Position numbers and translations under genes: made by a program. A DNA stretch of 5,711 bases from Alphaproteobacteria bacterium. GTDB lineage: Bacteria; Pseudomonadota; Alphaproteobacteria; BOG-932; Roseiterribacteraceae. This document shows positions 1 through 5,460 of this stretch, in pieces (position 1 is the first letter of the stretch; each line of letters begins with the position of its first letter). The stretch spans positions 1 through 5,711 of the forward strand of contig CAJCJC010000045.1 in the NCBI GenBank assembly GCA_903970575.1. Reading direction: 5' to 3'. Under the pieces are notes generated by a model, which searched no databases, had not been told where the DNA came from, and saw nothing but the letters and a program-made list of their open reading frames with translations.

Positions 1-151
1 TTTCGGCATATCCAGAAACCATAACCCTGACAACACGCTTGGCCTGAAGGGCCATTGAACATCATGTCTAATGACAGGTTCGTGTTGACCTTCCGCGGAC
101 GATAACCATGTGTATGGTCCTTCCGCGACCGAAATATCCGAGGAATGCCCC
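1..151. other. Left-edge leader upstream of dps, with possible truncated neighbour gene
   Basis: This stretch holds no complete gene. Two short frames run off the left edge and cannot be told apart. One is a plus-strand frame ending at TGA 56-58, which would be the tail of an upstream gene. The other is a minus-strand frame starting at ATG 55-53 and reading MALQAKRVVRVMVSGYAE to the edge, which would be a gene divergent from dps. The minus frame has no clear ribosome binding site, and neither peptide is recognised. A short inverted repeat, TGGCC/GGCCA at 40-44/50-54, overlaps both but is not followed by a T-run. The right part of the stretch must contain the dps promoter. TTGACC at 85-90 is a possible -35, but no good -10 lies at the right distance. 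Confidence 0.3.
89..127. promoter_or_regulatory. Repeat cluster in dps leader (possible operator)
   Basis: The 9-mer CCTTCCGCG occurs at 89-97 and again at 119-127, exactly 30 bp apart (about three helical turns). Between them lies a perfect inverted repeat, ACCAT (105-109) - GTGT - ATGGT (114-118). The cluster ends 24 bp before the dps start codon. The arrangement of direct repeats flanking a dyad resembles a regulator binding region. It does not match the OxyR or Fur consensus as I know them. Role inferred from position only. Confidence 0.3.
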
Positions 152-634
152 ATGAACTTGCATGCGACCGGAAATGATTTGAATTCGAACGCCAAAACAG
201 TGGCGGTCGAGCTTTTGAACGCACGTCTTGCCGAGGCGATCGATCTCGCGCTTTTGACCAAGCAGGCCCATTGGAACATCAAGGGGCCACAATTCATCGC
301 GCTGCATGAGATGATCGATGGTTTCCGTACCGAACTCGATACGCATGTCGATACAATGGCAGAGCGCGTGGTTCAGTTGGGTGGCACGGCGCTTGGAACG
401 AGCCAGGCCGTGTCGCATAAATCCACGCTGCCCGCGTATCCGACCGACATTTACAAATCCGAGGACCATCTGGCGGCTTTGATCCAACGATACTCCCAAA
501 CCGCGAATACCGTTCGCGTGGCCATCGCCGAAGCGGATGAGGCCGGCGATGCGGACACGGCGGACATCTTCACTGCTTATTCCAGGGCGCTCGATAAGTC
601 GCTGTGGTTCCTGGAGGCTCATACTCAGGGTTGA
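152..634 (+). CDS. dps: DNA starvation/stationary-phase protection protein Dps (ferritin-like)
   Basis: Dps proteins form 12-subunit cytoplasmic shells that oxidise Fe(II), usually with hydrogen peroxide, and store it as a ferric mineral, protecting DNA from Fenton damage. The 160-residue product aligns along its whole length with E. coli Dps, sharing the blocks TKQAHWN, HEMIDGFRT, DTMAERVVQLGG and the C-terminal ALDKSLWFLE. The inter-subunit ferroxidase residues are all present: H40, H52, D56, D67 and E71, equivalent to E. coli H51, H63, D67, D78 and E82. The start at 152 is chosen because AGGA at 141-144 sits 7 nt upstream and because the family begins near here. An in-frame ATG at 110 would add 14 unrelated residues. 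The N-terminus is about 11 residues shorter than in E. coli and lacks the Lys-rich tail used for DNA binding there; the first Lys is K15. It may therefore be mainly an iron/peroxide detoxifier. The next gene follows on the same strand after 68 nt. Identification is very secure. Confidence 0.97.
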   Translation: MNLHATGNDLNSNAKTVAVELLNARLAEAIDLALLTKQAHWNIKGPQFIALHEMIDGFRTELDTHVDTMAERVVQLGGTALGTSQAVSHKSTLPAYPTDIYKSEDHLAALIQRYSQTANTVRVAIAEADEAGDADTADIFTAYSRALDKSLWFLEAHTQG

Positions 635-640
635 CGGCTG

Positions 641-681
641 GGATCGCCGGTGGGCTTACCTTCAATTCCCATCAGCGATCC
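641..681 (+). other. Imperfect RNA hairpin between dps and the DUF1289 gene
   Basis: GGATCGC (641-647) pairs perfectly with GCGATCC (675-681). After a single C/A mismatch (648/674), GGTGGG (649-654) pairs with CCCATC (668-673), including one G-U pair. That gives 13 pairs around a 13-nt loop at 655-667. It begins 6 nt after the dps stop codon. There is no T-run after it, so it is not a classical intrinsic terminator. It could stabilise the 3' end of dps mRNA or set the ratio of the two genes if they are co-transcribed. Confidence 0.45.
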
Positions 682-702
682 GCCGCGCCGGGTCTTCGGA
701 AG

Positions 703-882
703 ATGAGCAAGAAAAAGGCCAAGAATCCTTGCATCGATATTTGCAAGATCGATAAGGCGACGGGGCTATGTAAAGGATGCCTGCGCACGAAGGCCGAGAT
801 CAAGAATTGGAAGACATTCTCAAAATTCGAACGCCGGGCCATATTGGAGAGGCTTGGCTCGGGAACGGCGGCCAACGCCTGA
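703..882 (+). CDS. DUF1289 family small cysteine-rich protein
   Basis: This is a 59-residue basic protein of the DUF1289 family, small proteobacterial proteins of unproven function often annotated as probable Fe-S proteins. The signature is visible as NPC(10)-x3-C(14) followed by GLC(23)-x2-C(26), then W36 and the closing FERRAILERL helix at about residues 45-54. Four cysteines in this spacing could bind a metal or iron-sulfur cluster, but this is inferred and not shown for the family as far as I know. The product should be cytoplasmic, with no signal peptide or membrane segment. ATG 703 is chosen because it gives a normal short lead (MSKKKAK) before the conserved NPC. GGAAG directly touches the start, so the ribosome site is poorly spaced. 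TTG 631, overlapping the dps stop, and ATG 604 are less likely alternatives. It lies 68 nt after dps on the same strand and may be co-transcribed with it. Confidence 0.88.
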   Translation: MSKKKAKNPCIDICKIDKATGLCKGCLRTKAEIKNWKTFSKFERRAILERLGSGTAANA

Positions 883-935
883 TGCGGCGCCGAAACGCGC
901 TTTATCGAAAACCGAATTGAACTACGGTTGGTCTA

Positions 936-992
936 TTCGAAACAATACGTGACCTAGGTAAAATTCCTGCTAGGCTATCTCCCAATTCTAGG
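936..992 (+). promoter_or_regulatory. Candidate promoter with three CTAGG elements upstream of the tetR-like gene
   Basis: TAAAAT (959-964) is a five-of-six match to a -10 box. TTCGAA (936-941), 17 nt upstream, is a weak three-of-six -35. CTAGG occurs three times at 954-958, 970-974 and 988-992, the first within the palindrome ACCTAGGT (952-959). CTAG is a rare tetranucleotide in many bacterial genomes; I find only one other in this window (5639-5642). The repeats would straddle the -10 and the transcription start, a normal place for autorepression by a TetR-type protein. Promoter and operator roles are inferred. Confidence 0.4.
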
Positions 993-1036
993 TCTCCGAC
1001 TCATCGTAAGGCGGAGGAAAAGGGGGGAAGCGAATC

Positions 1037-1714
1037 ATGCGCCAGGAGTATCTGGAGTCGCCAAGCGACAGGCGGCGACCGGCGCGGCCCCGCCGGATCG
1101 AAAAACACGAAGACGCGAGACGCCGGCTTTTCGCGGCGGCTATCAAGATCGTGGGCAAATACGGCTATGCCGAAGCATCCGTAGCGCGAATCACGACGGA
1201 GGCGGAAGTCGCCCAGGGAACATTTTATCTTCATTTCGAAACGCGCCAGGCCTTGCTGGACCAACTCTTGCCAGCGGTGGCAAATGAGATAGCGGCGGCT
1301 GTCAGGGTGCGCGACATTTCCGGTTTGTCGGAGGAGGACCTGGAAATCGAGCGTTGCGGAGCCTTTTTCGATGTCCTGGCCGAGGCGCCCGAGTTTTTCC
1401 GCGTCGTCAATGAAGCCGAGATGTTCGCGCCCGAAGGTTATCGCAGGCATATCGGAGCGATCGTCGACGGCTATGTGCAGATTCTAAAGCGCGGCTTCGA
1501 TCCTGGCGATCCCGATGGCTATTCGGACCAAGAGCTCGAAGCTATCGTCCATATTCTTTTGGGCGCCCGCGCGTATCTGGCGCGAGAATACGCCCGCGCC
1601 AGCAATTCCGGGGTTCCGAATTACGTGATGTCCGCCTACGCCAAGCTGATACGGCGCGGCTTGTTCCCGAAGACCGCCGCGTCGGGCGGGAATAAAAACG
1701 GCGTCCTCAGATAA
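1037..1714 (+). CDS. TetR/AcrR family transcriptional regulator
   Basis: A 225-residue DNA-binding regulator with the usual TetR layout. An N-terminal helix-turn-helix domain spans about residues 27-75, with the core from G43 to L74. The characteristic turn and recognition helix are ITTEAEVAQGTFYLHFETR (residues 52-70). A variable all-helical ligand/dimer domain follows, with family-typical text such as EFFRVVNEAEMFAPEGYRR. The first 25 residues are an unusually Arg-rich arm that could add DNA contacts. The start is supported by a strong purine-rich ribosome site: GGAGGAAA near 1013-1020 and GGGGGG up to about 1027, ending 6-9 nt before ATG 1037. The ligand is unknown. It converges on the TonB-receptor gene with 36 nt between stop codons, and its last codons form half of a shared terminator. 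TetR proteins commonly repress themselves and neighbours. The CTAGG elements upstream are candidate operators, but none are seen before the receptor gene. Confidence 0.93.
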   Translation: MRQEYLESPSDRRRPARPRRIEKHEDARRRLFAAAIKIVGKYGYAEASVARITTEAEVAQGTFYLHFETRQALLDQLLPAVANEIAAAVRVRDISGLSEEDLEIERCGAFFDVLAEAPEFFRVVNEAEMFAPEGYRRHIGAIVDGYVQILKRGFDPGDPDGYSDQELEAIVHILLGARAYLAREYARASNSGVPNYVMSAYAKLIRRGLFPKTAASGGNKNGVLR

Positions 1715-1727
1715 GAGGACGCCGTTT
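1691..1727. terminator. Bidirectional intrinsic terminator shared by the convergent tetR-like and receptor genes
   Basis: AAACGGCGTCCTC (1696-1708) pairs perfectly with GAGGACGCCGTTT (1715-1727), 13 bp, around the 6-nt loop AGATAA. The TAA of that loop is the stop codon of the tetR-like gene. Read on the minus strand, the stem is followed by a T-tract (TTTTTATT from 1698 downward), a strong terminator 24 nt past the receptor stop. On the plus strand the stem ends in TTT only, so termination there is likely weaker. The left arm also encodes the end of the regulator (K-N-G-V-L-R). Confidence 0.88.
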
Positions 1728-1750
1728 CAGGGCGCTGGAAAGACGTCGCG

Positions 1751-4606
1751 TTACGACGCGGCGGCCCCGCCATACACGATTGTGACCCGGCGATTCTGCG
1801 GTTCCCGCACGCCGTCCTTGGTCGGGACCAGCAAATCGTGCTTGCCCTTGGCGACGATTTCAATCTCGCCGGACGCAATCCCCATCTTTTCGAGTTCGGC
1901 CGCGACCGATTCCGCGCGTCGGCGCGACAGGCGCATGTTGTAGGCGTCCGAGCCCACGGTATCCGTGTGGCCGGTCACGGTAAGCTCGGTGGCCTTGGCC
2001 GGGCCGGCGTTCTTGGCCGCCTGATCGACGATCGCGATGGCCTGCGGGCTGAGATCCGACTTGTTGAAGTCGAAGAACACCATGTAGCTGTGGGCGACCG
2101 ACGGCGCCGGGGCCGGCGCGGCGACCGGCGGCGGCGTATAGGGCGTTTCAGGCGCTTCCGGCTCCGCGCCCGGACCGAAACGGTACTTCACCGAGAAACC
2201 GAACATCCGCGGTTCGTTATAGACGACCGACGTAAAGCCGATCTGGGCGTAGATCGGGAAGACGCCCACGATGTGCGTGGTGTTAAGCGCGTTGGTCATG
2301 AAGAACGCGAGGTCGACAGGATAGTTGAGGAAATTCTTCCAGTCGGCGCGGACGTCCACCTGATCATAGGACGACGTGATCGGGTAAATTTCGCCCCCTT
2401 CCACGTTGTCATACTGATGCCCGGTCCAGGTGTAGGTCGCGGAAAACGCCACGTCGCCCACCGATTCGTCGAGCGGCAGGTGATACGTGCCGGTGACGCC
2501 ATATTGAAGCTTCGGCAGATAAAGGAAGGGCGGGCTGGCGACCCCGTTGCTGAACTGGGTCGGATACTGGTTGTAATGGGTGTAGATATAAGACGCGTGC
2601 GGCGTGACGGTGAGGCCCTTGTAAGGCTCGATCGCCGCCTCCAGTTCGGCCCCTTCCAGATAGGCGCTGGCGGCGTTCTCATACGCGGAATTGACCGCCG
2701 TGCCGGCGGGGCCAACCGTCTGGACCAGTTCCTGAATCTGAATGTTCTTGTAATCGGTGTGATAGACGTCGGCGTTGGTCCGGGCGTGAACCCCGAACAG
2801 ATCCCAATCGGTCTTCACCCCAAGCTCGACGTCGGTCACGTGCTCCGGCTGGAACTTTTCTTCGCTCGGCGAGACGTTGAGGTTGAAACCGCCGGGGCGA
2901 TAGGCGTTGCCCGACCGGACATAAAGGAGCGTGCTGGGCGTCAGTTGCTCGTCCAACCCAAGATTCCAGCCATAGGAGCTGAAATTGCCGGCGGCGGAGG
3001 CATTGCAGTTGAGGTCGAAACCGATCACTTCGGCGCAATTGGCCGGCGTGCCGTTCGCGTTCCTCGTGATCGCGTCGCCGCCGCTGGTGGCGCGCTCCTG
3101 CTCGCTGACATAATCCCAGGTGTAACGATAGCCGGCGGTGAATTTGAGGCCGTCGACATAATCGGACAGATCGTAAGTGCCGTGGATGAACGCGGCCTGG
3201 CTGCGATCCGAGTTGTTGAAATGGTAATAGACCGTGCTGCCGAGTGTTGTGGTTGGCAGCAGCGTGTCGCCGAGCGGTCCGTCGTATTCGAGGAAGCCGC
3301 CGACCACCCAGCTCAACTTTTCGTCCAGCGCCTTGCCCTGCAGCTGCAGTTCCTCGGTGTATTGGATCGAGTTGTCGCCCCATTGGTTTTCATTGCCGGG
3401 AATGCCGATGCTGAGAACGGGCAGCTGGCCGGCGCCGAAATCGTCGGTCGTCGCCATCTGCTTGAATATGCGGGCGGCGGCGATGTTCTTGACCAGCAAG
3501 TCGTCGTTCAGGTCCCAGGTCGTGGTGTTGGTGAAGCCATAGAAATAATCCTTGCCGATGCCCTGGATCGAATGGCCGTATTCGACCCGGGCGCCAAGTT
3601 GTTGCTGTTCGGCGACAGCCTGGGCGATGTTGGGATAGAACGAGAAGCCTCCGGCAAGTATTCCTGCATAGGCCGTCGCGGCCGCATTGGGCCCGAACAA
3701 TCCTAAATAGCTGGGTCCGGAGCCCAAGGTCAGCGGAAACGTTCCCACGCCCGGAATAGGAATGGCGGCCAGGGCCTGCTTCGGCTTCACATATCTGGCG
3801 ATCGTGGAGGACCCGTTGGTATCCTGATAATAGCCGTCGTAGATGAAATAATTCTCGATATCGTCGGTCGGGCGGAGGGTTACGCCGACGCGCCATGACA
3901 GGTCATCGCGATTGTCGTACTCCTTGCCAGTGAAATAATCCTTGGTGTAGCCGTCGCGCAGCTGCCCTTCGCTGGCGATCCGCACAAGGAGTTTGTCGGC
4001 GATGATCGGGATATTGACCGCGCCTTCGAATTCCTTGTCGTTGTAATTGCCGTACGTAAGCTGGAGATAGCCTTCGAAGTCGTCTGTCGGCTTCTTCGGC
4101 GAGATCGAGATCAGACCGCCGATCGAGTTCTTGCCGAACAGCGTGCCCTGGGGACCCTTGGTGACTTCGAGATTGTCAAGGTCATAGTAAAATCCAGTGG
4201 ACACGCCGTGGGTCAAGCCGGTGGTGGCCGCGTAATCGACGCTGCCGAGCGGCACGTCGGCAAAATAGACCACGGAGCCCGGCAGGCCGCGCAGGCGGGT
4301 CTGGCTCGAATAGGGCGCGTTTGCGTCCGACTGGCTGATGCTGATCGACAGCGAGGGGACGGCGCGCTCAAGGTCGGTCACCTTTTCGATATGGTCTTTT
4401 TCGATATCCGCCTGGCTGAACGCGGTGATGGAGAGCGGGATTGACTGAACCCGCTCTTCGCGGCGCCGAGCGGTCACGACGATTTCTTCCAGGCCCGTAT
4501 CGGCCGAAGCCGCCGTCGGAGCGGTTTGCGCGATGACGCCCCGCACTCCGGAGAATCCCAGAGCCGCAGTCGTGGCGCACAGCGCCAGCATCAATCTCGA
4601 TGTCAT
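1751..4606 (-). CDS. TonB-dependent outer-membrane receptor with C-terminal OmpA-like peptidoglycan-binding domain
   Basis: A 951-residue outer-membrane active transporter, energised by TonB-ExbB-ExbD, for an unidentified substrate. Domains in order: signal peptide 1-26 (cut after VIA); TonB box EEIVVTARRRE at 40-50; plug about 53-175 with the hallmark LEVTKGPQGTLFGKNSIGG (146-164); 22-strand-type barrel about 180-810 ending in the beta-signal MFGFSVKYRF; a Pro/Ala linker 811-839; and an OmpA-like domain about 840-948. The last has FFDFNKSDL (844-852), TGHTDTVGSDAYN (878-890) and LSRRRAESV (893-901). D882 and R897 sit 15 residues apart, as do the diaminopimelate-binding Asp and Arg of OmpA proteins. 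C524 and C534 could form a disulfide in a surface loop. There is no FecR-interacting STN domain. GGGAAGGAAA (4620-4611) lies 4 nt before the ATG. Ordinary receptors stop at the barrel's final aromatic residue, so this in-frame fusion is unusual. No transport or biosynthesis genes adjoin to suggest a substrate. Confidence 0.95.
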   Translation of the reverse strand: MTSRLMLALCATTAALGFSGVRGVIAQTAPTAASADTGLEEIVVTARRREERVQSIPLSITAFSQADIEKDHIEKVTDLERAVPSLSISISQSDANAPYSSQTRLRGLPGSVVYFADVPLGSVDYAATTGLTHGVSTGFYYDLDNLEVTKGPQGTLFGKNSIGGLISISPKKPTDDFEGYLQLTYGNYNDKEFEGAVNIPIIADKLLVRIASEGQLRDGYTKDYFTGKEYDNRDDLSWRVGVTLRPTDDIENYFIYDGYYQDTNGSSTIARYVKPKQALAAIPIPGVGTFPLTLGSGPSYLGLFGPNAAATAYAGILAGGFSFYPNIAQAVAEQQQLGARVEYGHSIQGIGKDYFYGFTNTTTWDLNDDLLVKNIAAARIFKQMATTDDFGAGQLPVLSIGIPGNENQWGDNSIQYTEELQLQGKALDEKLSWVVGGFLEYDGPLGDTLLPTTTLGSTVYYHFNNSDRSQAAFIHGTYDLSDYVDGLKFTAGYRYTWDYVSEQERATSGGDAITRNANGTPANCAEVIGFDLNCNASAAGNFSSYGWNLGLDEQLTPSTLLYVRSGNAYRPGGFNLNVSPSEEKFQPEHVTDVELGVKTDWDLFGVHARTNADVYHTDYKNIQIQELVQTVGPAGTAVNSAYENAASAYLEGAELEAAIEPYKGLTVTPHASYIYTHYNQYPTQFSNGVASPPFLYLPKLQYGVTGTYHLPLDESVGDVAFSATYTWTGHQYDNVEGGEIYPITSSYDQVDVRADWKNFLNYPVDLAFFMTNALNTTHIVGVFPIYAQIGFTSVVYNEPRMFGFSVKYRFGPGAEPEAPETPYTPPPVAAPAPAPSVAHSYMVFFDFNKSDLSPQAIAIVDQAAKNAGPAKATELTVTGHTDTVGSDAYNMRLSRRRAESVAAELEKMGIASGEIEIVAKGKHDLLVPTKDGVREPQNRRVTIVYGGAAAS

Positions 4607-4752
4607 TTGATTTCCTTCCCATTCACGAGCGGCGCTTGTTGAAAGCCACTCAATTGATTTATTGCCGTTCGCGCGCCCGCCCTAAACCCAGCCGACTACA
4701 ACCGCACGAGCCAGTTACCCTCTGATTACCGGAAAGCAGCGCCGCCGCCAGC
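4607..4752 (-). promoter_or_regulatory. Receptor gene leader; promoter region, no clear core elements
   Basis: Between the upstream terminator and the receptor start are about 146 nt that must hold the receptor promoter. A weak candidate on the minus strand is TTTAGG, 17 nt, AATAAA, with the -10-like element near 4660-4665. It matches three and four of six consensus bases respectively. I see no Fur-box-like 19-bp dyad, no riboswitch fold I can recognise, and none of the CTAGG elements found before the TetR-type gene. The only confident element is the ribosome site at 4620-4611. Confidence 0.3.
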
Positions 4753-4805
4753 AAAAAAATGAGTTGCGGATCATGATTCATTATTCAGTGATGCAAGCGC
4801 GCAAC
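4753..4805 (-). terminator. Intrinsic terminator downstream of the PH-domain gene
   Basis: On the minus strand GTTGCG (4805-4800) pairs with CGCAAC (4768-4763). Inside it, ATCATGA (4770-4776) pairs with TCA-TGAT (4785-4792, one bulged G at 4788) around an 8-nt AT-rich loop. Reading the minus strand, the stem is followed by TCA and then seven T residues (4759-4753). It starts about 57 nt past the PH-domain stop codon and would insulate the receptor gene from read-through. The two stems are separated by an uneven internal loop, so it is weaker than the terminator at 1691-1727. Confidence 0.5.
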
Positions 4806-4861
4806 AGCTATCCACAGCGGCCCGGGTCCGTAGTTCCTGTTGAGCGCCGCTTACCGGGCGA

Positions 4862-5353
4862 CTACTGTGCGACGATCGCCGTTCGAAGCGCCAGCGGGTC
4901 GGCCACCATGCCGATCGGTTCATAGCTTGAGCCGACGCCACGGATCAGCACGGCGCCAAAATTAAGGATGCGGCCGGCGATGGTTTGCACCACATCGACG
5001 GTCTCAACCTTGTTCATGTTCATCTCCATGGTGCGGCGGCGAAGGACGCCTTCCTTAAAAATGATCCGGCGGTCGGTCACTACGATTTCCGTCGATCCGC
5101 GCCTGATAAGGGCCGATAGAAGCGACCCCAAGGCCAGCAGCAGGAAAAACAGCGCCGCCACGCCGGCGACCATCGCGGGGATGCCTTGTTCCTGAGGAGA
5201 GGACGATTGGGCCTGATAGAGATAGGCGGCAAAGGCTCCGGCCGCCGCGGCGAGGGCGAACCACATCCAAGATTTCAGAAAGATAGCCCAGTGCAGCCGC
5301 GCGACGATGCGAACCTGTTCGTCCGGCAACAGCACTTTGGTATAATAGGACAT
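4862..5353 (-). CDS. Two-TM bacterial PH-domain (bPH2/DUF304-like) membrane protein
   Basis: A 163-residue inner-membrane protein. The short N-terminal part, YYTKVLLPDEQV, with a following H21-W22, is typical of the lead of bPH2 proteins. Two hydrophobic segments follow at about residues 24-46 and 59-83, joined by a short polar loop. The C-terminal half (about 84-160) is the bacterial pleckstrin-homology-like domain: TEIVVTDRRIIFKEGVLRRRTMEM, broken here as TEIVVTDRRI plus IFKEGVLRRR, then NKVETVDVVQ, AGRILNFGAVLIRGVG and a final DPLALR. The positive-inside pattern (R84, R85) puts this domain in the cytoplasm. The family has no settled biochemical function. Some members sit in membrane-stress or export contexts. 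The start at 5353 is supported by GGGAG (5363-5359) 5 nt upstream. It is transcribed in the same direction as the receptor gene but separated from it by 255 nt and a probable terminator, so it is likely an independent unit. Confidence 0.88.
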   Translation of the reverse strand: MSYYTKVLLPDEQVRIVARLHWAIFLKSWMWFALAAAAGAFAAYLYQAQSSSPQEQGIPAMVAGVAALFFLLLALGSLLSALIRRGSTEIVVTDRRIIFKEGVLRRRTMEMNMNKVETVDVVQTIAGRILNFGAVLIRGVGSSYEPIGMVADPLALRTAIVAQ

Positions 5354-5399
5354 CTCGACTCCCGACCCTTTCTAACTGGTCCCGATCCAAACCGGAAAT

Positions 5400-5405
5400 A
5401 ATATA
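5400..5405 (-). promoter_or_regulatory. Candidate -10 box of the PH-domain gene
   Basis: On the minus strand TATATT reads from 5405 to 5400, a five-of-six match to TATAAT. It lies in a short AT-rich island and 46 nt before the start codon at 5353. The best -35 at 18 nt spacing is CTGGCG, only three of six. A better-looking TTGTCA lies 26 nt upstream, too far for a standard promoter. Low confidence. Confidence 0.3.
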
Positions 5406-5460
5406 CAAGCCGGCCAACGGCGCCGCCAGCGTGACAAATCTCTAAATCTTGTAGGTCTGG

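Noticed and set aside
68..622. A 184-codon minus-strand frame opposite dps
   Set aside because: It lies almost wholly over the highly conserved dps coding sequence and its product resembles no known protein.
887..904. GCGC/GCGC hairpin followed by TTTA after the DUF1289 gene
   Set aside because: The stem is only 4 bp and the T-run is short, too weak to call a terminator.
1001..1450. A minus-strand frame opposite the tetR-like gene
   Set aside because: The plus strand has a clear helix-turn-helix protein with a strong ribosome site. The antisense product is not recognisable.
1744..1758. CGTCG/CGACG inverted repeat over the receptor stop codon
   Set aside because: Only 5 bp, and the strong terminator is nearby. 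Probably chance in GC-rich sequence.
1838..3706. A 622-codon plus-strand open frame opposite the receptor
   Set aside because: It is antisense to a receptor with a full set of recognisable domains. Its product is Arg/Val/Gly-rich with no family features, as expected for a shadow frame created by high-GC third positions.
4735..4751. A sigma-54-like GG-N10-GC pattern (CTGGC-N8-TGCT) on the minus strand before the receptor
   Set aside because: It falls in a GGC triplet run where such matches are easy to get by chance, and the bases between the invariant pairs fit the consensus poorly.
4770..4777. ATCATGAT palindrome as a stand-alone operator
   Set aside because: It is better explained as part of the inner stem and loop of the T-tract terminator.
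4820..4859. GCCCGG/CCGGGC pairing just after the PH-domain stop codon
   Set aside because: The loop is 28 nt and no T-run follows. The better terminator lies further downstream at 4753-4805.
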